NCBI RefSeq assembly: GCF_014192575.1
Contig: NZ_JACHYC010000003.1
Location: forward strand, 558,001-622,000
DNA from: Variovorax sp. Sphag1AA
GTDB taxonomy: Bacteria; Pseudomonadota; Gammaproteobacteria; Burkholderiales; Burkholderiaceae_C
Reading direction: 5' to 3'
Length of the DNA: 64,000 nucleotides
Shown here in pieces: positions 45,247 to 53,618 of this stretch. The position numbers and the translations under genes were made by a program. Numbering within the stretch: the first letter of the stretch is position 1; each line of letters opens with the position of its first letter. The notes under the pieces are model-generated. The model did no database searches and was not told where the DNA came from. It worked only from the letters and a program-made list of their open reading frames with translations.

Positions 45247-46854
45247 TTGAACACACCCGCTGCCACTGCCACGTCCGCGCCATCCATCTGGAGTCCCCTG
45301 AAGACCGAGGCCTTTCGTGGCCTCTGGACGGCCGGCAGTCTCTTCTTCGTCGGCAACGCCATGCTCAACATGGCCGCTTCGTGGCTGATGATCGAGGTCA
45401 CGGGCTCGTCGTTTCTCTCGGCACTGGTCCAGACCGCTTCCTTTCTTCCGATGTTCCTGCTGTCGCTGCCGGCGGGTGTGCTGGCCGACACCACGCATCG
45501 CCGCAAGCTGATGCTGCGCGTGCAGGGCGTCTACGCAGCGGCGGCGCTACTGCTCACCGTGCTCGCGTTCGTCGGGTGGGCCGGGCCGACGACCTTGCTC
45601 TTCTTCACCTTCCTGCTCGGCGTATGCACAGCGCTGCAATCGCCGTCGTGGAACTCGGCGGTCAGCGATGCCGTGGGCCGCAAGCAATTGCCGCAGGCCA
45701 TCACGCTGATCTCGATGTCCTTTAACGGCGCGCGCGCCGTCGGGCCGGCGCTTGCGGGGCTGATCTTCGCGTGGACCGGCGGCGGCGCGGTGTTCGCGTT
45801 CGCGGTGCTCACCGCCATCGGCATGAGCTACGCCACCCGTCGCTGGCCGCCCGCGCCACCCACCGTCGGCAAGCTGCCGGCGGAGCGGCTCTGGGCCGGC
45901 ATGGTCAGTGCGCTGCGGTATGCGCGCCATTCGCCGGCGATCTTCGCGCAGCTCGTGCGGACTGCAGCCTACTCGGGGCTCGGTTCGGCGCTGTGGGCGC
46001 TGCTGCCCGTGATCGCGGCGCATCGGCTCGAACTCGGCGCAGCGGGCTTCGGCCTGCTGATGGCCTGCCTGGGCAGCGGCGCAGTCGCGGCGGGTTTCTT
46101 CGTCGGACGCATGCGCGCGCGCTATGGGCTCGACACGCTCGCCATGGCCTGCTGCGTGATCTTCGCGATCGCCATGCTGGTCGGCGCACTGGTGACCTGG
46201 CACGCCTTGGTGTACGTGACCTTCGTGATCGGCGGTGCGGCGTGGATGACGATGATGTCGACCTTCAACGCCGCCACGCAGACCAGCGCATCGCCCTGGG
46301 TGCGCGCGCGGGCGGCATCGATGCATACCTTGTGCTCGCTGGGTTCCTTCGCGCTCGGATCGGCGCTATGGGGCGCCGTCTCCAGTCTGCTGGGATTGCC
46401 GGCCGCGTTGTGCATCGCCGCCGCCGGCATGCTCGCGAGCGTGGCGCTCGCCCGGCCCTATCCGCTGCGCATGGGCGCGGACGACGAAGTCACGCAGGTC
46501 GCGCAATCGGACGAACTCTCGCTCGCGAGCGAGCCTGAGTTCGAAGCCGGCCCGGTCGCAGTCGAAGTGGTCTATTGCATTCGCGAGGCCGATGCATCGC
46601 GCTTCCTCGATGCGGTGCGGCTGCTCGCAGTGCCGCGCCGGCGCGACGGCGCGACCTTCTGGCGCATCTACCGCGATCTCGGCGACCCGACACGGTACGT
46701 CGAGCGCTTCATCGTCACCTCGTGGGCCGACTACCTGCGCCAGCGATCGCGCGCCACCGTGGCGAGCATGGAACTCGAGTCGAACGCCCGCAGCTTCCAG
46801 GTCGAAGGCGAAGCGGTGATCACGCGCCACTACCTCGCCGAACGCAGCTCCTGA
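45247..46854 (+). CDS. MFS transporter fused to a C-terminal ABM-like domain
   Basis: Inner-membrane exporter of 535 residues. Residues 15-405 hold 10-12 membrane helices of the MFS_3 (EntS-like) type: FRGLWTAGSLFFVGNAMLNMAASWLMIEVTG at the start, TTHRRKLMLRVQGVYAAAALLLTV in the loop 2-3 motif region, then GARAVGPALAGLIFAWTGG. About 110 cytoplasmic residues follow (VAVEVVYCIREADASRFLDAVRLLAVPRRRDGATFWRIYRDLGDPTRYVERFIVTSW), which look like a dimeric alpha/beta-barrel domain. I recall this fusion from other proteobacterial MFS proteins; its role is unknown. The start is a TTG at 45247 with only a weak upstream site, so a later start is possible. Confidence 0.87.
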   Translation: MNTPAATATSAPSIWSPLKTEAFRGLWTAGSLFFVGNAMLNMAASWLMIEVTGSSFLSALVQTASFLPMFLLSLPAGVLADTTHRRKLMLRVQGVYAAAALLLTVLAFVGWAGPTTLLFFTFLLGVCTALQSPSWNSAVSDAVGRKQLPQAITLISMSFNGARAVGPALAGLIFAWTGGGAVFAFAVLTAIGMSYATRRWPPAPPTVGKLPAERLWAGMVSALRYARHSPAIFAQLVRTAAYSGLGSALWALLPVIAAHRLELGAAGFGLLMACLGSGAVAAGFFVGRMRARYGLDTLAMACCVIFAIAMLVGALVTWHALVYVTFVIGGAAWMTMMSTFNAATQTSASPWVRARAASMHTLCSLGSFALGSALWGAVSSLLGLPAALCIAAAGMLASVALARPYPLRMGADDEVTQVAQSDELSLASEPEFEAGPVAVEVVYCIREADASRFLDAVRLLAVPRRRDGATFWRIYRDLGDPTRYVERFIVTSWADYLRQRSRATVASMELESNARSFQVEGEAVITRHYLAERSS

Positions 46855-46952
46855 GCGGAAGAAAAGCCATTCGCCAGCGCGCAGATCGCGCGCTACGATG
46901 GCTGCGGTCTCGTCGCATTCCGCATCATTCCATCCGCGAAACAGGAGGAGAC

Positions 46953-48374
46953 ATGAGCAACGTACGGATCGAACACGACCTGCTCGGCGACCGCGAAGTC
47001 CCGGACGACGCCTACTACGGCGTCCATACGCTGCGGGCCAAGGAGAACTTCCAGATCACCGGGACGACCATCTCGGCCTACCCGGACCTGATCGGCGCGC
47101 TCGCTTCCGTGAAGCAGGCGGCGGCAGAAGCCAACACCGACCTCGGCCTCCTGGACCCTGGCCTTCGCGATGCGATCGTCGCTGCATGTCGCGAGGTCCG
47201 GCGAGGGTCGCTGCACGACCAGTTCGTGGTCGACGTGATCCAGGGCGGCGCGGGCACCTCCACCAACATGAACGCGAACGAGGTGATCTGCAACCGCGCG
47301 CTCGAAATCCTCGGCCACAAGCGTGGCGAGTACCAGTACCTGCATCCGAACGAGCACGTCAACATGGCGCAGAGCACCAATGACGTGTACCCGACGGCGA
47401 TCCGCGTCGCGACCTGCTTCGCGATCGAGCGGCTGCTCAAGGCCATGGAATATCTGCGGGCCGCCTTCGCCGCGAAGGCCGAGGAGTTCGCGCACCTGCT
47501 GAAGATCGGCCGCACGCAGTTGCAGGATGCGGTGCCGATGACGCTCGGCCAGGAGTTCTCGACCTACGCGGTGATGATCGAGGAAGACATCGCGCGCCTC
47601 ACCGAAGCCTCGGCGCTGATCCGCGAGATCAACCTCGGTGCGACCGCGATCGGCACCGGCATCACGGCGCACCCGGATTACGCGAGCAAGGCACTGGCCG
47701 CGCTGTGCGACATCACCGGGCTTGAACTCTCGACCGCACCGAACCTCATCGAAGCCACCCAGGACTGCGGCGCGTTCGTGCAGCTGTCGGGTGTGCTGAA
47801 GCGGATCGCCGTGAAGCTGTCGAAGACGTGCAACGACCTGCGGCTTCTCTCCAGTGGCCCGCGCGCGGGGTTCGGCGAGATCAACCTGCCGCCGATGCAG
47901 GCCGGCTCGTCGATCATGCCCGGCAAGGTGAATCCGGTGATCCCCGAAGTGGTCAACCAGGTCGCCTTCGAAGTGTTCGGCAACGATGTCACCGTGACCT
48001 TCGCGGCCGAGGCCGGACAGCTTCAGCTCAATGCCTTCGAGCCGATCATCGCCAACGCGCTGTTCCGCAGCTTCAAGCACCTGACCAACGCCTGCATGAC
48101 GCTGGCCGACCTTTGCGTGAAGGGCATCACCGCGAATCCGGCCAAGCTCGAGGAAAGCATCGAGCGCTCGATCGCGCTTGTGACCGCGCTGAATCCGATC
48201 ATTGGCTACAAGCAGGCGACCGAGGTCGCCGCGGAGGCATTCGCGAACGGCACCAACGTGCGCGAGGTGGTGCTCAAGCGCAAGCTGATGACGGAAGAAG
48301 CCTTGAACGAGGCACTGCGCCACGAGGTACTGACGCGGCCCCACGTTTACGAGTCCGCGCAGCGCAAGGCCTGA
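46953..48374 (+). CDS. aspA: aspartate ammonia-lyase
   Basis: Aspartase/fumarase-superfamily enzyme of 473 residues, releasing ammonia from aspartate to give fumarate. Marks are VRIEHDLLGDREVPDDAYYGVHTLRAKENF at the start, TNMNANEVICNRAL, HPNEHVNMAQSTNDVYPTAIR, GRTQLQDAVPMTLGQEFSTYA and the catalytic SS-loop GSSIMPGKVNPVIPEVVNQ. The GTTISAYPDLI and GFGEINLPPMQAGSS features are those of aspartase rather than fumarase C. The ATG at 46953 follows AGGAGGAG at ideal spacing; the frame extends far upstream only by chance. Confidence 0.95.
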   Translation: MSNVRIEHDLLGDREVPDDAYYGVHTLRAKENFQITGTTISAYPDLIGALASVKQAAAEANTDLGLLDPGLRDAIVAACREVRRGSLHDQFVVDVIQGGAGTSTNMNANEVICNRALEILGHKRGEYQYLHPNEHVNMAQSTNDVYPTAIRVATCFAIERLLKAMEYLRAAFAAKAEEFAHLLKIGRTQLQDAVPMTLGQEFSTYAVMIEEDIARLTEASALIREINLGATAIGTGITAHPDYASKALAALCDITGLELSTAPNLIEATQDCGAFVQLSGVLKRIAVKLSKTCNDLRLLSSGPRAGFGEINLPPMQAGSSIMPGKVNPVIPEVVNQVAFEVFGNDVTVTFAAEAGQLQLNAFEPIIANALFRSFKHLTNACMTLADLCVKGITANPAKLEESIERSIALVTALNPIIGYKQATEVAAEAFANGTNVREVVLKRKLMTEEALNEALRHEVLTRPHVYESAQRKA

Positions 48375-48517
48375 GCGCGCGTGCTTGCGGAACGCGTGGT
48401 CATGGCGCCACGCTGGGCGTGCCGTTCTGCGAGCGGGATGACAAAGATCGCAATGCACCCTACCCTCTTCGGAAGTGCATCGATACTCCGTCATTCCCAT
48501 TCAGAACTGAACGCCCA

Positions 48518-49339
48518 ATGATCCAACGCAGCAAAAGTACCGCTCTCTTCTTTTTTTCGGGGGCGGCGCTTGCCGCTGCGATGACTGCGCAAGACGCACG
48601 GGCCCAGGCGCGGCTGGACCAGGCTGCCGATGACTCCTGGCGCTTCTCGGTAGGGGTCGGCGTCTTCGATCGCCCCAAATATCCCGGTAGCGGCGAAAGC
48701 CAGGTCGTGGGACTGCCGCTCGTCACCGCCAACTACGGACGCTATTTCATCGGGGGCACGCCGGGAGCGGGCTTCCCGTTCGGCGTGGGCTTCAACATCA
48801 TCCAGAACGACACATGGCGATTTGGGGTGGCCGTGGGTGGAGAACTGACCAAGCCGCGGAAGGAGTCGGATGCGCCGCTCCTCCATGGCTGGGGCGATAT
48901 TCCCGAGACTGCCCTTGGAAGCGTGTTTGCGTCTTATACGTACGAATGGCTCACGCTCCGGGGTTTTCTCGTTTCCGACCTGGGCGGCAATGACCAGGGA
49001 ACCCGGATCGCGATCGACCTCGAGGGCCGGTATCCGGTCAATGAAAGACTGCTCCTGACTGCCGGCCCCGGCATCACCTGGGCCAACGGCAACTACACGC
49101 AGACCTTCTATGGCATCAACGCGCAGCAAAGCGTGATTGCCGGTGTTCCCCAGTACCGGGCGGGAGCCGGTCTCAATACGGTCCGCTTCTCCATTGGCGC
49201 CCAGTATCAATTGACGGCACAGTGGGGTATCGGCGCCAGCTTCACCACCGCCTGGCTGCAAGGCGACGCCAAGCGCAGTCCGATCACCGAAGACAAGACA
49301 CAGGAGACCTACGGCGTCTTCGCCTCGTACAGGTTCTGA
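48518..49339 (+). CDS. MipA/OmpV family outer-membrane protein
   Basis: Outer-membrane beta-barrel protein of 273 residues with a signal peptide ending ARAQ. Typical features are WRFSVGVGVFDRPKYPGSGESQVVGLPLVTANYG at the mature start, alternating strands, GPGITWANGNYTQTFYGI and the C-terminal TYGVFASYRF with terminal Phe for BAM recognition. The family includes MipA, a scaffold for the murein hydrolase MltA, but many members are stress-induced porin-like proteins. The 140-bp gap after aspA contains a weak GCGTGG/CCACGC hairpin and otherwise nothing I can assign. It precedes the LysE gene by three bases. Confidence 0.9.
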   Translation: MIQRSKSTALFFFSGAALAAAMTAQDARAQARLDQAADDSWRFSVGVGVFDRPKYPGSGESQVVGLPLVTANYGRYFIGGTPGAGFPFGVGFNIIQNDTWRFGVAVGGELTKPRKESDAPLLHGWGDIPETALGSVFASYTYEWLTLRGFLVSDLGGNDQGTRIAIDLEGRYPVNERLLLTAGPGITWANGNYTQTFYGINAQQSVIAGVPQYRAGAGLNTVRFSIGAQYQLTAQWGIGASFTTAWLQGDAKRSPITEDKTQETYGVFASYRF

Positions 49340-49342
49340 TCC

Positions 49343-49954
49343 ATGAATCTCCACACCTGGCTCATCTACCTGGCGGCGGCCATCGGGCTGTCGCTATCGC
49401 CCGGCCCCAACGGACTCCTGGCGCTGACGCACGGCGCGCTGCACGGGCGCCGCAAGACGCTCTACACCATCTCCGGCGGGGCGCTGGGCTTCGTGATCGT
49501 CATCGCGCTGTCGATGTTCGGCATCGGCGCGCTGCTCAAGGCGTCGCTGACGTGGCTGACGGTCATGAAGTGGCTGGGCGGGGCCTACCTCGTGTGGCTT
49601 GGCATCCAGGTGTGGCGCGCGCCGCCGATCGGCATCGAAACCAGCGCACCCGTCGAATCGCGCTCGGGCCGCTCGATGTTCGGGCAGGGCGCGCTGTCGG
49701 CGCTGACCAATCCGAAGGGCATCCTCTTCTTCGCGGCCTTCCTGCCGCAGTTCATCGACCCGACTCACAGCCTCTGGGTGCAGTTCCTCATCATGGCCGG
49801 GACTTTCGCGGCCATCGAGATCGCCACCGAACTGCTGATCGCCAGCATGGCCCACCGGATCAGCCCCTGGCTGCGGAAGGTCGGGCGGCGCTTCAACCAG
49901 GCCTGCGGCGGCGTGTTCGTGGCGATCGGGGTTGCATTGCCGCTGCGTAGCTGA
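49343..49954 (+). CDS. LysE family amino-acid exporter
   Basis: Inner-membrane protein of 203 residues with about six helices. The RhtB/LysE signature LAAAIGLSLSPGPNGLLALTHGALHGRRKTLYTISGGALGFVIVI is at the N-terminus; WLGGAYLVWLGIQVWRAP and the NPKGILFFAAFLPQFIDP motif follow. These export small amino acids or analogues. It is linked to the MipA-like gene by a three-base gap, so the two are likely co-transcribed. The following 490 bp are intergenic and dominated by a palindromic repeat. Confidence 0.92.
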   Translation: MNLHTWLIYLAAAIGLSLSPGPNGLLALTHGALHGRRKTLYTISGGALGFVIVIALSMFGIGALLKASLTWLTVMKWLGGAYLVWLGIQVWRAPPIGIETSAPVESRSGRSMFGQGALSALTNPKGILFFAAFLPQFIDPTHSLWVQFLIMAGTFAAIEIATELLIASMAHRISPWLRKVGRRFNQACGGVFVAIGVALPLRS

Positions 49955-50112
49955 CACGCCCCCGTTGGAAGGCGCGCAGGACATCGCATTCGAGCTGCTC
50001 TGATACGACCTTGCGTTCACGAATACAGGTCGTGCGTCGCGGCAGGGGGTCTGGGGTGCGGGCTCCTGCCGCGAAGTGACGTCGTTGGAAGAAACCGGCG
50101 CAACCTCTCCAG

Positions 50113-50355
50113 CCGGGGCGCCTGGGGGTGGGCTGTGGTGCGCCTGTGGGGCGCCGAGGAACGCAGCGCGGCCGGCTGCGCGTGCGAAGACACGCGCTTC
50201 GTGGTCTGACTCGCCGCAGCTGTTTGAACGGAGTGCACCGAAGGGGCACGCAGTGAGTTCTGCGGCGCAGCCGGCCGCGCGAGTACCGCAGGGAAGTCTG
50301 CGCAAGGCGCAGACCGCCCCACTGGCGCACCGCAGCCCACCCCCAGGCGCCCCGG
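50113..50355. repeat. 243-bp palindromic intergenic element
   Basis: The outer arms 50113-50153 and 50315-50355 are 41 bp inverted repeats with two mismatches (outer ends CCGGGGCGCCTGGGGGTGGG and its complement). An inner pair, GCGCGGCCGGCTGCGC near 50168 and its exact complement near 50264, adds 16 bp. The whole element can fold into one long hairpin. It carries no transposase, and open frames in it are shadows. The design and GC content resemble dispersed intergenic palindromes I associate with Variovorax-like genomes. That recollection is unverified. Confidence 0.85.
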
Positions 50356-50381
50356 CGCAGGGCACGATCCGTACCCGAAAG

Positions 50382-50421
50382 GGGCAAAATGGCTAAAATC
50401 CCCAAATCGGCCAAAATGGCC
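50382..50421 (+). promoter_or_regulatory. candidate autoregulatory operator of the toxin-antitoxin operon
   Basis: GGGCAAAATGGC (50382-50393) is repeated 27 bp later as GGCCAAAATGGCC (50409-50421), a perfect dyad around AAA. The pair lies about 27-65 bp before the antitoxin start, in the expected promoter position. Phd/YefM antitoxins bind such short dyads co-operatively, so this is a plausible conditional-cooperativity site. Confidence 0.5.
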
Positions 50422-50447
50422 GGATTGGAGATCCACCGGAGCCCGCC

Positions 50448-50819
50448 ATGTCCAGCCCGAATAGTTCGCGTCCCGAAGCTCTCGACCGTTTCACGCGCGG
50501 TCTGCCGGCCGTCTCGGCCACCAAGCTGGTCGCAGGGATGCAGAAGGTCACCAGCGCCGTCATGACGCACGGCGCCGTCGTCGTCACCCGCCACGACGAG
50601 CCGGCCATGGTCCTGATGTCGATCGACCGCTACCTCGCGCTCGAACAGGCGGCCGAACCCGATCTGGATGCGCTCACGCAGCAGTTCGACGACATGTTCG
50701 CCAGCATGCAGGGCGACGCCGCTGCCGCGGCGATGGAAGACGCCTTCGCGATGACACCGGCCGAACTGGGCAAGGCGGCGGTCCGCGCCGCGGGCGGCAG
50801 CAAGTCCGCCAAGAGGTAA
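50448..50819 (+). CDS. Phd/YefM-like antitoxin
   Basis: A 123-residue protein with a Phd/YefM-type DNA-binding N-terminus (ALDRFTRGLPAVSATKLVAGMQKVTSAVMTHGAVVVTRHDEPAMVLMSIDRYLAL). A flexible acidic-to-Ala C-terminal part follows (ALTQQFDDMFASMQGDAAAAAMEDAFAM) of the sort that wraps a toxin. It is longer than most Phd antitoxins, with an extra basic tail. The zeta-like toxin gene starts ten bases after its stop. It should repress its own promoter at the AAAATGGC dyads upstream. Confidence 0.78.
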   Translation: MSSPNSSRPEALDRFTRGLPAVSATKLVAGMQKVTSAVMTHGAVVVTRHDEPAMVLMSIDRYLALEQAAEPDLDALTQQFDDMFASMQGDAAAAAMEDAFAMTPAELGKAAVRAAGGSKSAKR

Positions 50820-50829
50820 CCCCCCACTG

Positions 50830-51486
50830 ATGGTCGCGCGCATCTTCGTTCTCGCGGGCGTCAACGGAGCGGGCAAGAGCAGCATCGGCGGTGCGGCGCT
50901 CCAGGCGCGCAAGGCCACCTACTTCAATCCCGATCTCGCAGCACGCAAGCTGCTCGACACCAATCCCACGCTCACGCAGGAAACGGCCAATGCGCAGGCC
51001 TGGGAAATGGGCCGTGCCGGCCTTGAACGCGCGCTGGCCGAGGGCCTCAATTTCGCCTTCGAAACCACGCTGGGCGCGCGGACCCTTCCCGACATGCTGC
51101 TGGCCGGCGCACGCAAGGGTGCGCAAGTCCATGTCTGGTACGCCGGGCTGCAATCGCCCGAGAAGCACGTCGAGCGTGTGAAGGAACGCGTGATCGCCGG
51201 CGGCCATGACATCCCCGAGGACAAGATCCGCGCGCGCTACGTCAGCAGCCGCGCGAACCTGATCCGCCTGTTGCCGCACCTCGCAAGCCTGCGCGTGTAC
51301 GACAACAGCATCGACGGCGATCCCAAGGCCGGCATCAAGCCGCAACCCACGCTGATCCTGCACATGGAAGGCGGCCAGGTCGTCTCGCACATCGACCTCG
51401 AACTGGTGCCGCAATGGGCCAAGCCCGTGGTCGCCGCAGCTTTCGACGCAACGAAGAAGAAGGCGACGAAGGGGCGGCCGCACTAG
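50830..51486 (+). CDS. zeta toxin-like kinase
   Basis: P-loop kinase of 218 residues. Walker A is GVNGAGKSS (residues 10-18). FNPDLAARKL and NFAFETTLGARTLPDML match the zeta-toxin substrate and catalytic segments; AQVHVWYAGLQSPEKHVERVKERVIAGGHDIPEDKIRARYVSSRANLIRLLP is the Arg-rich lid. Zeta toxins phosphorylate UDP-N-acetyl-sugars and block wall synthesis. Here the partner is a Phd/YefM protein instead of the helical epsilon antitoxin. The KKKATKGRPH tail is basic. It converges with an SDR gene across a short hairpin. Confidence 0.83.
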   Translation: MVARIFVLAGVNGAGKSSIGGAALQARKATYFNPDLAARKLLDTNPTLTQETANAQAWEMGRAGLERALAEGLNFAFETTLGARTLPDMLLAGARKGAQVHVWYAGLQSPEKHVERVKERVIAGGHDIPEDKIRARYVSSRANLIRLLPHLASLRVYDNSIDGDPKAGIKPQPTLILHMEGGQVVSHIDLELVPQWAKPVVAAAFDATKKKATKGRPH

Positions 51487-51492
51487 CCGCCC
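51472..51492. terminator. hairpin at the zeta toxin stop codon
   Basis: GGGCGGC and GCCGCCC pair perfectly around the loop CGCACTA, which includes the first bases of the TAG stop. The convergent SDR stop lies ten bases on. It could insulate both units; there is no T-run. Confidence 0.35.
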
Positions 51493-51501
51493 GCCGCGCG
51501 T

Positions 51502-52263
51502 TCAGGGCATGACCTGCCCGCCGTTCACCTCGACGATCTGGCCGGTGACATAGCTGCTGGCTTCTGCATTCGCGAGAAACATGAAAGCGCCAACGCATTC
51601 CTCGGCCGTGCCCAACCGCCCCATCGGGATGGCACTCGCGAAGTTCTTCAGAACCTCGGGGCTTGAATGGCCGTCATGGAACGGCGTCTCGATCACCCCG
51701 GGCGCGACGGCGTTGACACGGATGCCGTCCTTCACCAGTTCCTTGGCCATCGTGCGCGTGATCGTCGAAACGAAGCCCTTGCAGGCCGCGTAGAGACCCG
51801 CGCCCGGGCCTCCACCAGTGCGTGCAGCTTGCGTGGTCACGTTGATGATGGCCCCGCCGCCGCCCGCCGACATGATCGGGATCACGCGCCGGCTCACCGC
51901 CACTACCGAACGCGCATTGAGACGGAACACCGCATCGATGTAGTCGTCGTCCGCATCGACGATGGGCGAGCGCTTGACGAAGCCACCGGCGTTGTTGATG
52001 AGGATGTCGATGCGCCCGAAAGCCTCGTGCACCGCATGCACCATCTGGTCGACCGATTTCGTGTCCATCACGTCGGCCTGCACCAGCAGCGCCTCGCCGC
52101 CGGCCGACCGGATGTCGCGCGCCACGCTTTCGGCCTCGGCCCGGCTGCCGCGGTAGTGCACCGCCACGCGCGCACCCGCCTTGCCCATGGCGCGCGCCAC
52201 GGCCGCGCCGATGCCGGTGCTGGCACCGGTGATGAGGACTGCCTTGTTCTTCAGATCGTTCAT
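51502..52263 (-). CDS. SDR family oxidoreductase (3-oxoacyl reductase-like)
   Basis: SDR enzyme of 253 residues. The cofactor loop TGASTGIGAAVARAMG, the NADP-favouring HYRGSRAE after strand 2, NNAGGF and the catalytic Tyr-Lys in GLYAACKGFVSTI are visible. The catalytic Ser position (usually INISS) is Thr here (INVTTQAARTGG), a substitution that can keep activity but is uncommon. The C-terminus ends EVNGGQVMP. It is the last gene of the minus-strand operon that begins at 59670, separated from the LysR gene by about 50 bp, and may act on a hydroxyacyl-CoA produced by the hydratase. Confidence 0.88.
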   Translation of the reverse strand: MNDLKNKAVLITGASTGIGAAVARAMGKAGARVAVHYRGSRAEAESVARDIRSAGGEALLVQADVMDTKSVDQMVHAVHEAFGRIDILINNAGGFVKRSPIVDADDDYIDAVFRLNARSVVAVSRRVIPIMSAGGGGAIINVTTQAARTGGGPGAGLYAACKGFVSTITRTMAKELVKDGIRVNAVAPGVIETPFHDGHSSPEVLKNFASAIPMGRLGTAEECVGAFMFLANAEASSYVTGQIVEVNGGQVMP

Positions 52264-52312
52264 GGTGAGATCCTTTCGGGGGTTGAAGGAATCGCCACCA
52301 CGGCGGGCATCT

Positions 52313-53227
52313 TCAGAGCGTCGCGGCGATGGCTTCCAGTTGGGTGAGTCGCCGAGCCATGCGGCCGACGAAGTTCTGCGTGACGTGCGGCAGCACGCGC
52401 TGCGTGGGCACCACGATGCCCACCTTCAGTCCATTGAGCGCCTCCAGCTCGAAGGGCCGCCAGAGCAGCTCCCCGCGCTTGAGTTCCTCGATGAAGGCGA
52501 TCTTGGAGAAGCAGGAAATGCCCTTGCCGCCCATGATCAGGCGCTTGAGCAAGGGCGTCGAATTGCAGGTGGCCGCGGGCTCCATGTCGTCCCAGAAGTT
52601 GGCGAACTCGGGCGACGACGCGGCGCTGATCACCGGATGCGAGCTGGAGCGCAGGAAGGGATACTTCGCGCACTCCTTGAGCGATACCGTTTCGAAGCTG
52701 GCGAGCGGATGTCCTGGGGGCATCACGATGCCGATCGGCAGGTGCGCCACATTCATGGCCCGCACTCCGCCGGGTAGCCGGCCGAGGAAGGTCAACCCGA
52801 CGTCGGCCTGCCCGGCCATGACCATCTGGGCCACTTCCATGGGCTGCGTCGAAGTGATGGTGTAGGTCACTGCAGGAAAGAGCTGCAGAAACTCTTCCAC
52901 CGCCGAAGGCAACAGCTCTTCGAAGAAGGAATCCATGGCTGCCACCTTGACGTGCCCTGTGCGCTCGCCCTTGAGTGCATCGAGCTCGGTGCGCATCACC
53001 TGGAACTGGTGCAGCGTCTCCTGCGCATGCTTGAGCAGTCGCTCGCCTGCCGGGTTCAGCCGCAAGCCATTGGGCATGCGGTCGAACAGCTCGACGCCCA
53101 GCTCGTCCTCCAGCTTGTGGATCTGGCGGTTCACCGCGCTGGCCGCCACGTAGAGCCGCTCCGACGCCTTGCGCACGGAGCCGCAGGCGGCCACTTCGAT
53201 GAAGTACTTCAGGACGCTGGCATGCAT
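52313..53227 (-). CDS. LysR family transcriptional regulator
   Basis: Regulator of 304 residues. The N-terminal winged helix reads LKYFIEVAACGSVRKASERLYVAASAVNRQIHKLEDELGVELFDR. The C-terminal co-inducer domain follows, with GHVKVAAMDSFFEELLPSAVEEFLQLFPAVTYTITST and GKGISCFSKIAFIEELKRGELLWRPFE. It is the same orientation as, and downstream of, the ferredoxin gene, so it is probably co-transcribed with the operon it controls. The inverted repeat at 59758-59782 in front of that operon is a candidate site. Confidence 0.92.
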   Translation of the reverse strand: MHASVLKYFIEVAACGSVRKASERLYVAASAVNRQIHKLEDELGVELFDRMPNGLRLNPAGERLLKHAQETLHQFQVMRTELDALKGERTGHVKVAAMDSFFEELLPSAVEEFLQLFPAVTYTITSTQPMEVAQMVMAGQADVGLTFLGRLPGGVRAMNVAHLPIGIVMPPGHPLASFETVSLKECAKYPFLRSSSHPVISAASSPEFANFWDDMEPAATCNSTPLLKRLIMGGKGISCFSKIAFIEELKRGELLWRPFELEALNGLKVGIVVPTQRVLPHVTQNFVGRMARRLTQLEAIAATL

Positions 53228-53254
53228 CAGCCGGCCCTCCTGCCGCGCTGTGCA

Positions 53255-53593
53255 CTATGCGACCGCTCCGACAGTGGGCAGCGCGGAGGCGATGCCGGGG
53301 TGGTCGCAGGCGCTGCGCCGGCCGTCCGCGCCGCCGGGCGAACCCAGGCCGCTGACCGAATCGCCGAAGTACTCGCGGTTGATGGCCACGAAATGCGCGA
53401 GCCCGGGCGGCAGCCGGGACTCCTCGTAGATGGCCTGCACGGGGCAGGCCGACACGCAAACGCCGCAGTCGATGCATTCATCCGGATGAATGTACAGAGT
53501 CCGGGCGCCTTCGTAGATGCAATCGACAGGGCAGCAAGGGACGCAGGCGCCATCCTTGCAGTCGATGCAGGCGGTGGTGATGACGTGAGCCAT
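53255..53593 (-). CDS. FdxA-type 7Fe ferredoxin
   Basis: Ferredoxin of 112 residues. The first cluster motif CIDCKDGACVPCCPVDCIYEG and the second CIDCGVCVSACPVQAIYEE follow the FdxA layout with one [3Fe-4S] and one [4Fe-4S] cluster. The middle DECID and the tail VAINREYF are also FdxA-like. The start at 53593 puts the first motif at residue 9; the longer upstream frame is an overlap of the hydratase gene. It lies between the enoyl-CoA hydratase and LysR genes and is the likely electron carrier for a redox step of this operon. Confidence 0.9.
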   Translation of the reverse strand: MAHVITTACIDCKDGACVPCCPVDCIYEGARTLYIHPDECIDCGVCVSACPVQAIYEESRLPPGLAHFVAINREYFGDSVSGLGSPGGADGRRSACDHPGIASALPTVGAVA

Positions 53594-53618
53594 GGCGCAA
53601 TCCCTTCGTGCCGAGGCC

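Noticed and set aside
48393-48412. Rho-independent terminator after aspA
   Set aside because: The GCGTGG/CCACGC stem is short and has no T-run, too weak to list as a feature.
46893-48500. 535-codon frame opposite aspA
   Set aside because: aspA has complete active-site motifs and an ideal ribosome binding site; the opposite frame has neither.
50076-50396. 106-codon frame within the palindrome region
   Set aside because: It consists of the two inverted arms and their spacer; the opposite strand gives an equally long frame, as expected for a palindrome.
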